Source of the DNA: Flavobacteriales bacterium
GTDB taxonomy: Bacteria > Bacteroidota > Bacteroidia > Flavobacteriales_F > PHOS-HE28
Assembly (NCBI GenBank): GCA_020635715.1
Contig: JACJZG010000012.1
Location: 60,566 to 124,565 of the forward strand
DNA length: 64,000 nucleotides
Reading direction: 5' to 3'
Part shown: positions 8,766-17,166 of the stretch, piece by piece
Numbering within the stretch: position 1 is the first letter of the stretch
How the letters are laid out: each line of letters opens with the position of its first letter
The notes under the pieces: model-generated
The model's input: only the letters and a program-made list of their open reading frames with translations
What the model was told of the DNA's origin: nothing
Database searches by the model: none
Program-made: the position numbers and the translations under genes

Positions 8766-10015
8766 GGATCATGCACATGATCCGCAACTTCGTGGTCATG
8801 CCGCGCCTGGCCGTTGCCTTCCTGTTCCTGCTCCTTGTGGCAGGCGCTTCCGCGCAGAGCAAGAAGGAACTGGAGAAGAAACGGGCCGCACTCGACAAGC
8901 AGATCAAGACGACCACCGCCCTGATCGATCAGGCCCGGAAGGAACAGCGCGTCACCCAGGAGCAACTGCGCCTGCTGGAGAGCCAGATCCAGGCCCGGGA
9001 GGAATTGATCAATGCCATGAGCGGTGAACTCCGCAAGGTGGACCAACGCATCACCGAGGATCTGGAACTCGTCGCCTCATTGAAACAGGACCTCGTGACG
9101 CTCCGCGAGGAATATGCACGCATGCTGCAGTTCGCGTACCGCAACCGGAGCGCCTATGACCGCATGAGCTACCTCTTCGCGGCCAACAGTTTCCAGCAGG
9201 CCTATCGACGTTCGCGCTACTTATCGCAGATCGCGGAACAACGCAAACGACAGGCCGCGCTCATCGAGGAGACCCGCGCCACCATCGACGAGCGATTGGC
9301 AGGACTGCAGGTGCAGCGCGAGGAGAAGACCAAGCTCATGAGCGAACAGCAGGTGGAGCGCAAGCGGCTGGATGGCGACCGCCATGGCCAGCAGGCTGCG
9401 CTCACCAACCTGAAGAAGGAGGAAGGCCGCCTGCGTGAGACGCAGAAGAAACAGGAGAGCCAGCGCCGCGACCTCGACGTGGCCATCCGCAAGGCCATCG
9501 AGGCGGAGCTGAAGCCCAAGACCAGACCGGGCGCCAAACCGGGTACCACCTCGAAACTGGACCTGACACTCACCCCCGAGGCCAAGGAACTGAACGCCGA
9601 CTTCGAAAAGAACAAGGGTAAGCTTCCCTGGCCGGTGGAAAAGGGCGTCATCACCAGCCGCTTCGGCAAACAACCCCATCCGGTGCTCCCCGGCATCGTG
9701 ATCGAGAACAACGGCATCGACATCACCACCGAGAAGAACGCCAGTGTACGGGCCTTGTTCCGCGGAGAGGTGAGCAGCGTGATCGTGATCCCCGGAGCTG
9801 GCAAGGCCGTGATCCTGAGCCATGGCGTGTATCGCACCGTGTACAGCAACCTGCGTGAGGTGAGCGTGACCAAGGGCCAGAAGGTGGACACCAAGCAGAC
9901 CGTGGGCACCGTGCTCACCGACGACAACGGCTCCGTGGCCCATATCGAGCTCTGGAAGATCACCGCAGAGGGGCTCGTGAAGGTCGATCCGGGACCCTGG
10001 CTCTTCCGCGACTGA
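8762..10015 (+). CDS. EnvC-like murein hydrolase activator (degenerate LytM/M23)
   Basis: A 417-residue periplasmic protein: a signal peptide ending near ASAQS (residue 32), a long coiled coil to about residue 235 (KKELEKKRAALDKQI, LKKEEGRLRETQKKQES), a basic, glycine/proline linker and a C-terminal LytM domain from about 285 (GVITSRFGKQPHP). The domain lacks two expected zinc/catalytic histidines: the HxxGID motif reads NNGID, and the YxHL motif reads YSNL. The last motif, AHIEL, keeps its histidine. It is therefore unlikely to cut peptidoglycan itself and more likely activates N-acetylmuramoyl-L-alanine amidases, as EnvC and NlpD do. tatA follows directly. Confidence 0.9.
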   Translation: MRIMHMIRNFVVMPRLAVAFLFLLLVAGASAQSKKELEKKRAALDKQIKTTTALIDQARKEQRVTQEQLRLLESQIQAREELINAMSGELRKVDQRITEDLELVASLKQDLVTLREEYARMLQFAYRNRSAYDRMSYLFAANSFQQAYRRSRYLSQIAEQRKRQAALIEETRATIDERLAGLQVQREEKTKLMSEQQVERKRLDGDRHGQQAALTNLKKEEGRLRETQKKQESQRRDLDVAIRKAIEAELKPKTRPGAKPGTTSKLDLTLTPEAKELNADFEKNKGKLPWPVEKGVITSRFGKQPHPVLPGIVIENNGIDITTEKNASVRALFRGEVSSVIVIPGAGKAVILSHGVYRTVYSNLREVSVTKGQKVDTKQTVGTVLTDDNGSVAHIELWKITAEGLVKVDPGPWLFRD

Positions 10016-10034
10016 TCCGGGCCGCCCGATCGGC

Positions 10035-10042
10035 TACCTTTG
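10035..10042 (+). promoter_or_regulatory. -7 promoter element for tatA
   Basis: TACCTTTG, an exact match to the Bacteroidota -7 consensus TAnnTTTG, lies 19 bases before the tatA start. It follows the stop codon of the EnvC-like gene, so tatA-gatA may have their own promoter. I found no clear -33 TTG at the usual spacing. Confidence 0.55.
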
Positions 10043-10061
10043 ACCCACAATCGCTTCGGAG

Positions 10062-10250
10062 ATGTACTCCCCATTCCTTTCCATCCTGCTCGGTGTTATC
10101 GGGCCCTGGCAGATCGTCCTGGTCGTCGTGGTGCTGCTTCTGCTCTTCGGCGGGAAGAAGATCCCCGAGCTCATGCGCGGCCTTGGTCAGGGCATGAAGG
10201 AGTTCAAGGACGCCAGCAAGGGCGACGAGAAGAAGGACGACGCGAAGTAG
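10062..10250 (+). CDS. tatA: Sec-independent translocase subunit TatA
   Basis: A 62-residue TatA/E protein. A short N-terminal stretch is followed by one transmembrane helix (PWQIVLVVVVLLLLF, residues 15-29), the hinge FGGKKIPELMRGLGQGMKEF with its conserved FG, an amphipathic helix and a charged tail rich in lysine and aspartate. TatA forms the pore for folded, twin-arginine proteins in the inner membrane. It is short but complete. tatC is not in this window. It stands between an EnvC-like amidase activator and gatA. Confidence 0.95.
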   Translation: MYSPFLSILLGVIGPWQIVLVVVVLLLLFGGKKIPELMRGLGQGMKEFKDASKGDEKKDDAK

Positions 10251-10257
10251 TGCACGC

Positions 10258-11664
10258 GTGACCCCGACCGATCCCGCAACCAGCACACCCGTGCTTTCCC
10301 GCGATGGGCGGGTAACGGAGACCGTGGAGCGCGCGCTCGCCGTCGCCACCGCCAACTCCGAACTCAACGCCTACCTCGAGCTTTTTAATGAGAGCGCCCG
10401 CGAACACGCTGGCCGTGTGGAGGATCGTGTGCGCCAGGGCGATGCAGGGCCACTTGCTGGAATGGTGCTCAGCATCAAGGACAACATCTGTTACAAGGGC
10501 CACCGGGTGAGCGCGGCTTCACGGATCCTGGAAGGCTTCACCTCCCTCTACAGCGCCACCGTCGTCGAACGCCTGCTCGCCGCCGACGCGGTGATCATCG
10601 GTCGCACCAACTGCGACGAGTTCGCCATGGGCAGCAGCAACGAGAACAGCGCTTTCGGCAATGTGCTGAACCCGGTGGACCGCACCAAGGTTCCCGGAGG
10701 ATCCAGCGGTGGCGCCGCAGCTTCCGTGGCGGCCGGTACGGTGCATGCCGCACTGGGCAGCGATACAGGAGGTAGCATCCGCCAGCCCGCGTCGTTCACA
10801 GGAACGGTCGGATTCAAGCCCACCTACGGCCGCGTAAGTCGGTATGGTCTCATCGCTTTCGCCAGCAGCTTTGATCAGATCGGACCCTTCGCACGCAACG
10901 TGGCTGATACCGCCGCCGTGTACGAAGTGATGGCCGGGCACGATCCAAAGGACGGCACCACCAGCCACAAGCCCGTGGACCCGATCGACCTGCAACACCC
11001 CGGCAAGCTTCGCATCGGCTACTACCGCGAGGGCCTGGAACGTCAGGGCATGGATCCGGAGATCGTGGCGCACCTCCAGGCGCACATCGACCGCTTGAGG
11101 GCGGAGGGACATACCGTGGAGCCGATCGAGGTTCCCCTGCTCGACCACCAGGTCCCCACGTACTACATCCTCGCCACTGCCGAAGCCAGCAGCAACCTGG
11201 CGCGTTTCGATGGTATCCGCTTCGGGCACCGCAGCACCAAGGCAAAAGGGGTGGATGAGACCTATCGGCTCAGTCGTACCGAGGGTTTCGGACCCGAGGT
11301 GAAGCGCCGCATCCTGCTGGGGACCTTCGTCCTTAGTGCAGGCTACTACGATGCCTATTACGCACAGGCTCAACGCGTGCGCCGCATCATCCGAGACCAC
11401 ACCCTGGAGACCTTCGCGCAATACGATCTGATCCTGAGCCCCACCTGTCCGACCACGGCATTCGGTCACGGTGCCATTTCCGACCCGGTGGCCATGTACC
11501 TCCAGGACATTTTTACCGTGCAGGCCAACCTCGCCGGTGTCCCCGCCATAAGCCTGCCCACGGGCACCCATAGCAATGGCCTGCCCTTCGGCGTGCAACT
11601 CACCGGCAAGCCCTTCGACGAGGCCCGCCTGTTGGCCGCCAGCGCCCACCTCTTCGGCCGCTGA
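10258..11664 (+). CDS. gatA: Asp-tRNA(Asn)/Glu-tRNA(Gln) amidotransferase subunit A
   Basis: A 468-residue amidase-signature enzyme. It releases ammonia from glutamine or asparagine for the GatCAB complex, which converts Glu-tRNA(Gln) to Gln-tRNA(Gln). The Ser-cisSer-Lys triad is complete: Lys74 in LSIKDN, Ser149 in the glycine/serine-rich stretch VPGGSSGG, and Ser173 in DTGGSIRQP. The spacing matches characterised GatA proteins. Translation appears to start at GTG, seven bases after the tatA stop. gatB and gatC are not in the window. A perfect inverted repeat lies just after the stop. Confidence 0.94.
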   Translation: MTPTDPATSTPVLSRDGRVTETVERALAVATANSELNAYLELFNESAREHAGRVEDRVRQGDAGPLAGMVLSIKDNICYKGHRVSAASRILEGFTSLYSATVVERLLAADAVIIGRTNCDEFAMGSSNENSAFGNVLNPVDRTKVPGGSSGGAAASVAAGTVHAALGSDTGGSIRQPASFTGTVGFKPTYGRVSRYGLIAFASSFDQIGPFARNVADTAAVYEVMAGHDPKDGTTSHKPVDPIDLQHPGKLRIGYYREGLERQGMDPEIVAHLQAHIDRLRAEGHTVEPIEVPLLDHQVPTYYILATAEASSNLARFDGIRFGHRSTKAKGVDETYRLSRTEGFGPEVKRRILLGTFVLSAGYYDAYYAQAQRVRRIIRDHTLETFAQYDLILSPTCPTTAFGHGAISDPVAMYLQDIFTVQANLAGVPAISLPTGTHSNGLPFGVQLTGKPFDEARLLAASAHLFGR

Positions 11665-11690
11665 CCCGAACAACACCCGCACTTAGTAGC

Positions 11691-11715
11691 TATTGTCCTG
11701 ATATACAGGACAATA
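11691..11715. promoter_or_regulatory. Perfect 10-bp inverted repeat (operator-like)
   Basis: The arms TATTGTCCTG (11691-11700) and CAGGACAATA (11706-11715) are exact reverse complements around a 5-base ATATA centre. No T-run follows, so it is a poor terminator. Its symmetry, AT-rich flanks and centre resemble a dimeric helix-turn-helix repressor operator, yet no regulator gene is nearby. Confidence 0.6.
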
Positions 11716-12242
11716 TGCGCTATTCGACGTTCATTCCAGCACGCCCAGCACGCCTCGCTCACCTATTCCCAACGCGCAGACCCCGCTCTGCGCGGACCCA
11801 TTTTCCCAAATACGTTCCCATTTTCCGGATCTGGTGGTGTATTTCCCTCCGTTCATAACCCCGTTCATATCTCTCCCCTTTGTTCATCTCCACCCCCTCC
11901 CTTTCCCCAATAATTTTGCCGGGGGTGCTTTTCAGGGTTGCTCCTCCCCCGGAGCAGATACCCCCGGCCCAACGCCTCCTCCACCCACGCCCCGCAAGCC
12001 TTCTCACCGCTAGCTCTTGGTCGCGAGCCGGAGGGATCGTGAGCCGATCCGCTTCGTTCCAAGCCGGAATGACTCCCGAACATGGCGGCCCGCTCCTTGA
12101 GGGTTGAGCAACCCGCTGCCGCGCTATGGGCCTGGCTCCGGATGAAGCACCACTTTCAGATGACGTATTCCGAATGGCCCTTCGCCTCGTTTCCAGCCCT
12201 CCACAGACCGTTGTGCACATAACAAAGGCGTTGTTCCAACGT
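11716..12242. other. Non-coding stretch before the transglycosylase gene
   Basis: About 530 bases with no convincing gene on either strand. It is rich in C/T runs on the plus strand (11830-11960). The open frames here are proline-, serine- and arginine-rich and have no family likeness. Apart from the inverted repeat at its left edge I see no RNA gene, repeat or clear promoter. Confidence 0.45.
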
Positions 12243-13742
12243 ATGAAGGATAATTTGGTGCCCATGTTCGCCGCCCTTCGCACCTTCCTCTTTGCAGCAC
12301 TCCTGCCTGTTGCGCTCATGGCCCAGACAGGAGTTACCCGCGCACCATTGGAGGACGACCCCGTTGCCGCCCGGCTGGATGAGCTCGCTGCCCTTCCTTG
12401 GGTGAAAAACTCCCCACTGCACGCCGATACCGCCCGGTTGAACGTGCACGGCTTCCCTCCCGCATACATACCCGCCTGGTCAGAAGCGACCTATCAAAGC
12501 CGACTGCTGGCACTGGACGGTCACACACCGTTCAACCTCACCTACAATCCGGTCGTGCAGTCCTTCATAGACCTGTACGCCGTTCGGAAGCGCGAGATGA
12601 CCGCCCGGATGCTGGGTCTGGCCGATCTGTACTTCCCGGTCTTCGAAGAAGCCCTGGACCGCCATGGCATGCCGCTCGAACTGAAGTACCTCGCGGTGGT
12701 GGAAAGTGCACTGAACCCCTCCGCCCGCTCCCGCGCCGGCGCCGTGGGGTTGTGGCAGTTCATGCTGCCAACAGGCAAGATGTTCGGGCTGAAAGCGACG
12801 AGCTATGTGGACGAACGTCACGATGTGTACCTGAGCACTGAGGCCGCCTGCCGCTACCTGAAGTACCTCCACGGCCTCTACGACAATTGGGAGATGGCGC
12901 TTGCTGCATACAACTGCGGCCCCGGCAATGTGAACAAGGCCATCCGGCGAAGCGGTGGTGCCAAGGACTATTGGCGGATCTACGATCACCTTCCGCGCGA
13001 AACACGCGGCTATGTGCCAGCGTTCATCGCAGTGAACTACATCTTCGCCCACGCCGCGGACCACAACATCTACCCGGTGGTCCCGACCTATTGCGCGCAC
13101 CAGGTGGACACCGTTCAAGTGTGCTATCCACTTGATCTGGCCGGCGTGGCTCGTCTCACGGGGAGCAATGCCCAGGAGCTCCTTGACCTGAACCCGACCT
13201 TCAAGCTCGGCACGGTCCCGGACGTTGACCAACCTGTCACCCTTTACCTTCCGAAACAGGCCGCCGGTGTTTTTGTCTCGAATGAGGACAGCTTGAAATA
13301 CGCCTTCTTCGAGGCCCCACCTGCCACATCAGCAGCCGCGGCGGGAGATGAGCGGATCGCCAGCGGGACCCATACGACCACGGTACCCAGATACCACACC
13401 GTGCGGCGGGGTGAATCGCTCGGCGTCATCGCGAGCAAGTATCGAACGAGCGTGACCGCACTGAAGCAGATGAACGGTCTGCGTGGAACCATGATCCACG
13501 CTGGACAGAAGCTGAAGGTCGGCACCCAGACGAAGACCGTTGCCGCCAAACCCGAGGAGCCTCCTCCTCAAAGGACCACCGGATACATCTACTACGAGGT
13601 CCAACCCGGCGACACGTTGATCAACATCGCGGAGCGCTACCCCGGGGTCACTGTGGACGACTTGCGCCGCTTGAACAAGGAGATCGAGGAGGACGGCCTG
13701 CAGCCTGGTCGCAAGATCAAGGTCGGCATGCAGGAAGGCTGA
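12243..13742 (+). CDS. Lytic transglycosylase with SLT and LysM domains
   Basis: A periplasmic, MltD-like murein lytic transglycosylase of 499 residues that cleaves the MurNAc-GlcNAc bond non-hydrolytically. A signal peptide (FLFAALLPVALMAQ) is followed by an SLT goose-lysozyme-like domain at about 120-260, with catalytic glutamate in VVESALNPSA, the motif AVGLWQFM and the AYNCGPGNV loop. Two clear LysM peptidoglycan-binding domains follow (YHTVRRGESLGVIA and YYEVQPGDTLINIA). A weaker LysM-like stretch lies before them. The ATG at 12264 (MFAALRTF) is an equally plausible start. The longer upstream frame from 12126 has no family likeness. Confidence 0.92.
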   Translation: MKDNLVPMFAALRTFLFAALLPVALMAQTGVTRAPLEDDPVAARLDELAALPWVKNSPLHADTARLNVHGFPPAYIPAWSEATYQSRLLALDGHTPFNLTYNPVVQSFIDLYAVRKREMTARMLGLADLYFPVFEEALDRHGMPLELKYLAVVESALNPSARSRAGAVGLWQFMLPTGKMFGLKATSYVDERHDVYLSTEAACRYLKYLHGLYDNWEMALAAYNCGPGNVNKAIRRSGGAKDYWRIYDHLPRETRGYVPAFIAVNYIFAHAADHNIYPVVPTYCAHQVDTVQVCYPLDLAGVARLTGSNAQELLDLNPTFKLGTVPDVDQPVTLYLPKQAAGVFVSNEDSLKYAFFEAPPATSAAAAGDERIASGTHTTTVPRYHTVRRGESLGVIASKYRTSVTALKQMNGLRGTMIHAGQKLKVGTQTKTVAAKPEEPPPQRTTGYIYYEVQPGDTLINIAERYPGVTVDDLRRLNKEIEEDGLQPGRKIKVGMQEG

Positions 13743-13958
13743 CCAACATGCGACCGAGGAGGATGCGCCACGACATGCGCCATTCCTCCACATCACCCTC
13801 CTGTCGTCATTCGCTTGAGGCTCAACGTGCAGCACACGTTCAGTTCGTTCGAACCCAGCGCCTTTGCTGGCATTGTTGATATTTCTCGTTCCCGAGGAAC
13901 TGCTCGGGCCTCTAATTTGCGTCTGCTTGAACGACGGAACCATCGTCGATCAACGTCC

Positions 13959-14210
13959 ATGGAACTCGCGAACATCCGCTCTTTCACGCACAAACACTGC
14001 CGGTTCAAACTGCGTAACGGGAAGGAGGTGTTCGGCGTGATCTGGGAAGTGGAGACCCAGACCAGCGCCCCGTCCGAACAGGGCGGCCCCCGTCTCTTCT
14101 TCGCCAGTATTCGCGACTACGAGCGATTGCAGACCGGGCCGAACGGACCCGTGAACATCATCGACATGCGTCCCGAGGAGATCATCAACGTGGAGAGTCT
14201 CGCCAGCTGA
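13959..14210 (+). CDS. Small conserved-looking hypothetical protein
   Basis: I do not recognise this 83-residue protein. The body (FTHKHCRFKLRNGKEVFGVIWEV ... RLFFASIRDYERL ... IIDMRPEEIINVESL) alternates hydrophobic and polar residues, like a small beta-barrel of SH3 or LSm type; the GKEVFGVIW turn suggests this. That is a guess. I chose the ATG at 13959 because the 48 residues in the longer frame upstream look non-coding. No signal peptide is present. It ends 16 bases from the convergent oligopeptidase gene. Confidence 0.6.
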   Translation: MELANIRSFTHKHCRFKLRNGKEVFGVIWEVETQTSAPSEQGGPRLFFASIRDYERLQTGPNGPVNIIDMRPEEIINVESLAS

Positions 14211-14225
14211 CGCAGGCTTTCCTTC

Positions 14226-16388
14226 CTACTTGTTGAGACCTGCGCACCAGAGCAGGAACGCGTAATTCCGCGCCACATCACGCAGCGCCTCAAAGCGCCC
14301 GCTGGCTCCGCCATGCCCCGCTTCCATGTTCACGTGCAGGAGGATGGGGGCATCGCCCTGCTGATGCTCCCGAAGTCGAAGGACCCATTTGGCCGGTTCC
14401 CAATACTGCACCTGACTGTCATGGAAGCCCGTGCCCACCAGCATTGCCGGATACTTCTGGTCGCGCACGTTGTCGTAGGGTGAATAGCTGAGCATCCGCG
14501 CATACGCCTCCTTCTCCTTGGGATCCCCCCACTCTTCGAACTCACCCGTGGTCAGCGGAATGCTCTCATCCAGCATGGTCGTCACCACGTCAACGAAAGG
14601 CACATCGGCGATCACGCCGTTCCAACGATCCGGACGCATGTTGACCACGGCACCCATGAGCAGGCCACCAGCACTTCCTCCCCACGCATGCACCCGTCCG
14701 GGATCCGCGTACTTCTTCGCCACCAGGTGGTCCGCACATGCGATGAAGTCCGTGAAGGTGTTCATCTTGTCCTCCATCTTCCCACTCTCGTACCATTCCC
14801 GGCCAAGCTCCTCGCCACCGCGTATATGCGCAATGGCGTATACGAAGCCACGATCGAGCAGGGATAGACGCGAACTGCTGAACATGGGTTCCACACTGAT
14901 ACCGTAGCTCCCGTATCCGTACAACAACAGAGGAGCGCTGCCATCCAGCCGGGTGCCCTTCCGGTACACCACTGATACCGGCACCTTTTCCCCGTCCCCG
15001 GCGGGGACCCAGATGCGCTCGCTCGTGTAGTTCTTCGCGTCGAACGAGCCCACGACCTCCTGTTGTTTGAGCAGCCTGTCGGTCGCTGCGTTCAGGTCGT
15101 GTTCATACACGCTATTGGGGGTGGTGAGCGAGGTGTAGCCGTAGCGTAGCCGGTCCGTGTCCCACTCCGGATTGGTGCCGGTATAACACACATAGGCCGC
15201 GTCGTTGAAGGCGATCTCGTGTTCCCGGCCATCGCTCAGCCGCCTCACCACAAGGTGGGTCAGCCCCTCACGACGCTCCGAGAGAACGAGGTGATCCCGG
15301 AACGCATCCACATCCTCGAGCAGCACCTCTTCGCGATGCGCCACCACCTCCTTCCAATTGCGCTTGTCCGCGGTGGCACCCTCAGCACATTCCATCAGGC
15401 GGAAGTTGAGCGCCTCCCAGTTCGTTACGATGTACCATTTCCCGGGATCCCCAGGCACGTGGATCACGGTGTGTTCGTGGTCCTCTTCCCGGGGAAGGAA
15501 GGGTGTGAAGCTGCCGTTCGGCTCTTCCACCGGCAGGGTCAGGTGTTCGCTGCTGGTGGTGCTCTCGGTCGTGATGATCACGAAACGGTCGCTCCGGCTG
15601 CGGTACACCTCACAACTGAAGGCGGGATCCTTTTCCTCGTATACCAGTACATCAGCGGTCTCCGGAGTGCCCATCTCATGGCGATAGATCCGGTAGGTGC
15701 GCAGTGTTTCATCCTTCCGCGGATAGAAGACCGTGCGCTCGTCCGCCCAGGCACATCCACCGCCTGTATTGGTGATCACGTCCGGAAGGTCCTTGCCCGT
15801 GTTCAGGTCGCGAAAGCGCAGCTCGTACTGCCGACGGCCCACACGGTCCTCGCTGAAGCACACGATATTGTTCCTGGGGCTGATCTCCAGATCACCAAGA
15901 TCATAGTACGTGGTGCCTTTCGCCTGTTCGTTCTCATCCAGGAAATCCTGTTCCAGCGCACCCGGCTCATCCTTGCGCCTCACCTGTATCGCGTACTCCT
16001 TTCCCTCTTCGAACCGGTGATGGTACCAGTAGCCGTTCTCGCGATAGGGCACGCTGAGGTCCGTCTCCTTGATCCGCGCCTTCAGCTCCTTGAAAAGCTC
16101 CTCGCGCAAGCCCCTCACCGGTGCCAGCACACTGTCGCAATAAGCGTTCTCCGCCTCCAGATGCGCGATCACCTCCTGCGTGCGGGCATCGGGTCGTTCG
16201 GCGGTGCGTTGCTCCTCGCTCAATCGCAACCAATGGTACTCATCGTTGCGGACGTGACCATGCGCACTGATCTCGAACGGTCGTTTGGCGGCTTGCGGGG
16301 GCGCAAGTAAAGCGGTCTTCATGGGTGTGGTCGCATGCTGGCATCCCGCCACCAGGAGGGTGACCAGAAGTGGAAGGGGGCGGATCAT
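14226..16388 (-). CDS. S9 family prolyl oligopeptidase / oligopeptidase B-like lipoprotein
   Basis: A serine peptidase of about 720 residues with lipobox LLVAGC at residue 16, so probably tethered in the periplasm or on the outer membrane. The N-terminal half is a seven-bladed propeller. The C-terminal alpha/beta-hydrolase domain carries the nucleophile serine in HAWGGSAGG, the acid in VGTGFHDSQVQYWE and the histidine in NMEAGHGGASG. The motif around the serine and the overall length fit oligopeptidase B (cleaving after Arg/Lys in short peptides), though specificity was not proven. The start at 16388 was chosen because it begins the lipoprotein signal. The longer frame to 16469 would overlap recO. 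A near -7 element (one mismatch, 16404-16411) precedes it. Confidence 0.9.
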   Translation of the reverse strand: MIRPLPLLVTLLVAGCQHATTPMKTALLAPPQAAKRPFEISAHGHVRNDEYHWLRLSEEQRTAERPDARTQEVIAHLEAENAYCDSVLAPVRGLREELFKELKARIKETDLSVPYRENGYWYHHRFEEGKEYAIQVRRKDEPGALEQDFLDENEQAKGTTYYDLGDLEISPRNNIVCFSEDRVGRRQYELRFRDLNTGKDLPDVITNTGGGCAWADERTVFYPRKDETLRTYRIYRHEMGTPETADVLVYEEKDPAFSCEVYRSRSDRFVIITTESTTSSEHLTLPVEEPNGSFTPFLPREEDHEHTVIHVPGDPGKWYIVTNWEALNFRLMECAEGATADKRNWKEVVAHREEVLLEDVDAFRDHLVLSERREGLTHLVVRRLSDGREHEIAFNDAAYVCYTGTNPEWDTDRLRYGYTSLTTPNSVYEHDLNAATDRLLKQQEVVGSFDAKNYTSERIWVPAGDGEKVPVSVVYRKGTRLDGSAPLLLYGYGSYGISVEPMFSSSRLSLLDRGFVYAIAHIRGGEELGREWYESGKMEDKMNTFTDFIACADHLVAKKYADPGRVHAWGGSAGGLLMGAVVNMRPDRWNGVIADVPFVDVVTTMLDESIPLTTGEFEEWGDPKEKEAYARMLSYSPYDNVRDQKYPAMLVGTGFHDSQVQYWEPAKWVLRLREHQQGDAPILLHVNMEAGHGGASGRFEALRDVARNYAFLLWCAGLNK

Positions 16389-16422
16389 GGGCGCGAGCGG
16401 GCCGAAAATTAACATGGCAGAC

Positions 16423-17133
16423 CTAGCCGAGGACCTCGTGCAGCACCGCCGGTGAACGAAGCTCTCCAAGACCCTCGATATGCAGGCGGAAATACAGGAG
16501 AAGATGATCCAACAGTTCGCGCCGTCTCCCTACCGGTATGTTCAGCGTACCCAGCTCCGCGAATCCGACAGGAAGGAGTTCGGCCATGTGATCGCTCAGG
16601 GGAGGCCCCATCAAGTGCCCGTGCCGCTGTCCTTCGCGCATGAACTCCCCCTCCCGTAGATCGAACCATCGCTCTTCGGCACCAGGGGTCGCAGGCAGGA
16701 AACCGAGCATCTCACTATACCGGACGAGGAAGACCAACGGGAAATGCCTGACGTCCGGCGAGCCGTCCATCGCGTGCAAGGCATCTTCCACGAATCCGTA
16801 AAGCTCCGGATCAGGGGATTCGCCGCGCAAGGTGCGGTAGAGGACCTCTTGTGTGAACAACGCCAGCGTTCCGCGCACCGGATCGAACGGGACCCGCTCA
16901 TAGGGTGCTGCCACGCGCAGCTCGCGCACCGCCAGCAGCTCCCGTTCCGCTATCTCCTCCGCCACGATCTCCACCCGGCTCAACGGCTGAAGAGCGGCCA
17001 TTGCGCCACCCTTCCTTCCAAGACGGACCAGGAATGAGCGAAGACCAAACGCCTCGGTCAAAGCCTTCAGGACAACGGTATGGTCCCCGTGCCGGATGGT
17101 CTTCAGCACGATCGCCCGCGTGGTGTGCAGCAT
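16423..17133 (-). CDS. recO: DNA repair protein RecO
   Basis: A 236-residue RecO, which with RecR loads RecA onto SSB-coated single-stranded DNA in the RecF pathway. The N-terminal OB fold is visible (TTRAIVLKTIRHGDHTVVLKALTEAFGLRSFLVRL), followed by the helical domain (GTLALFTQEVLYRTLRGESPDPELYGFVEDAL). The usual cysteine zinc-finger of some RecO proteins is absent, as I would expect for Bacteroidota. It lies 33 bases downstream of porZ on the same strand. Confidence 0.9.
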   Translation of the reverse strand: MLHTTRAIVLKTIRHGDHTVVLKALTEAFGLRSFLVRLGRKGGAMAALQPLSRVEIVAEEIAERELLAVRELRVAAPYERVPFDPVRGTLALFTQEVLYRTLRGESPDPELYGFVEDALHAMDGSPDVRHFPLVFLVRYSEMLGFLPATPGAEERWFDLREGEFMREGQRHGHLMGPPLSDHMAELLPVGFAELGTLNIPVGRRRELLDHLLLYFRLHIEGLGELRSPAVLHEVLG

Positions 17134-17166
17134 GTCCGGGCCTGAACAGCGATCCGTGGAAGCGAC

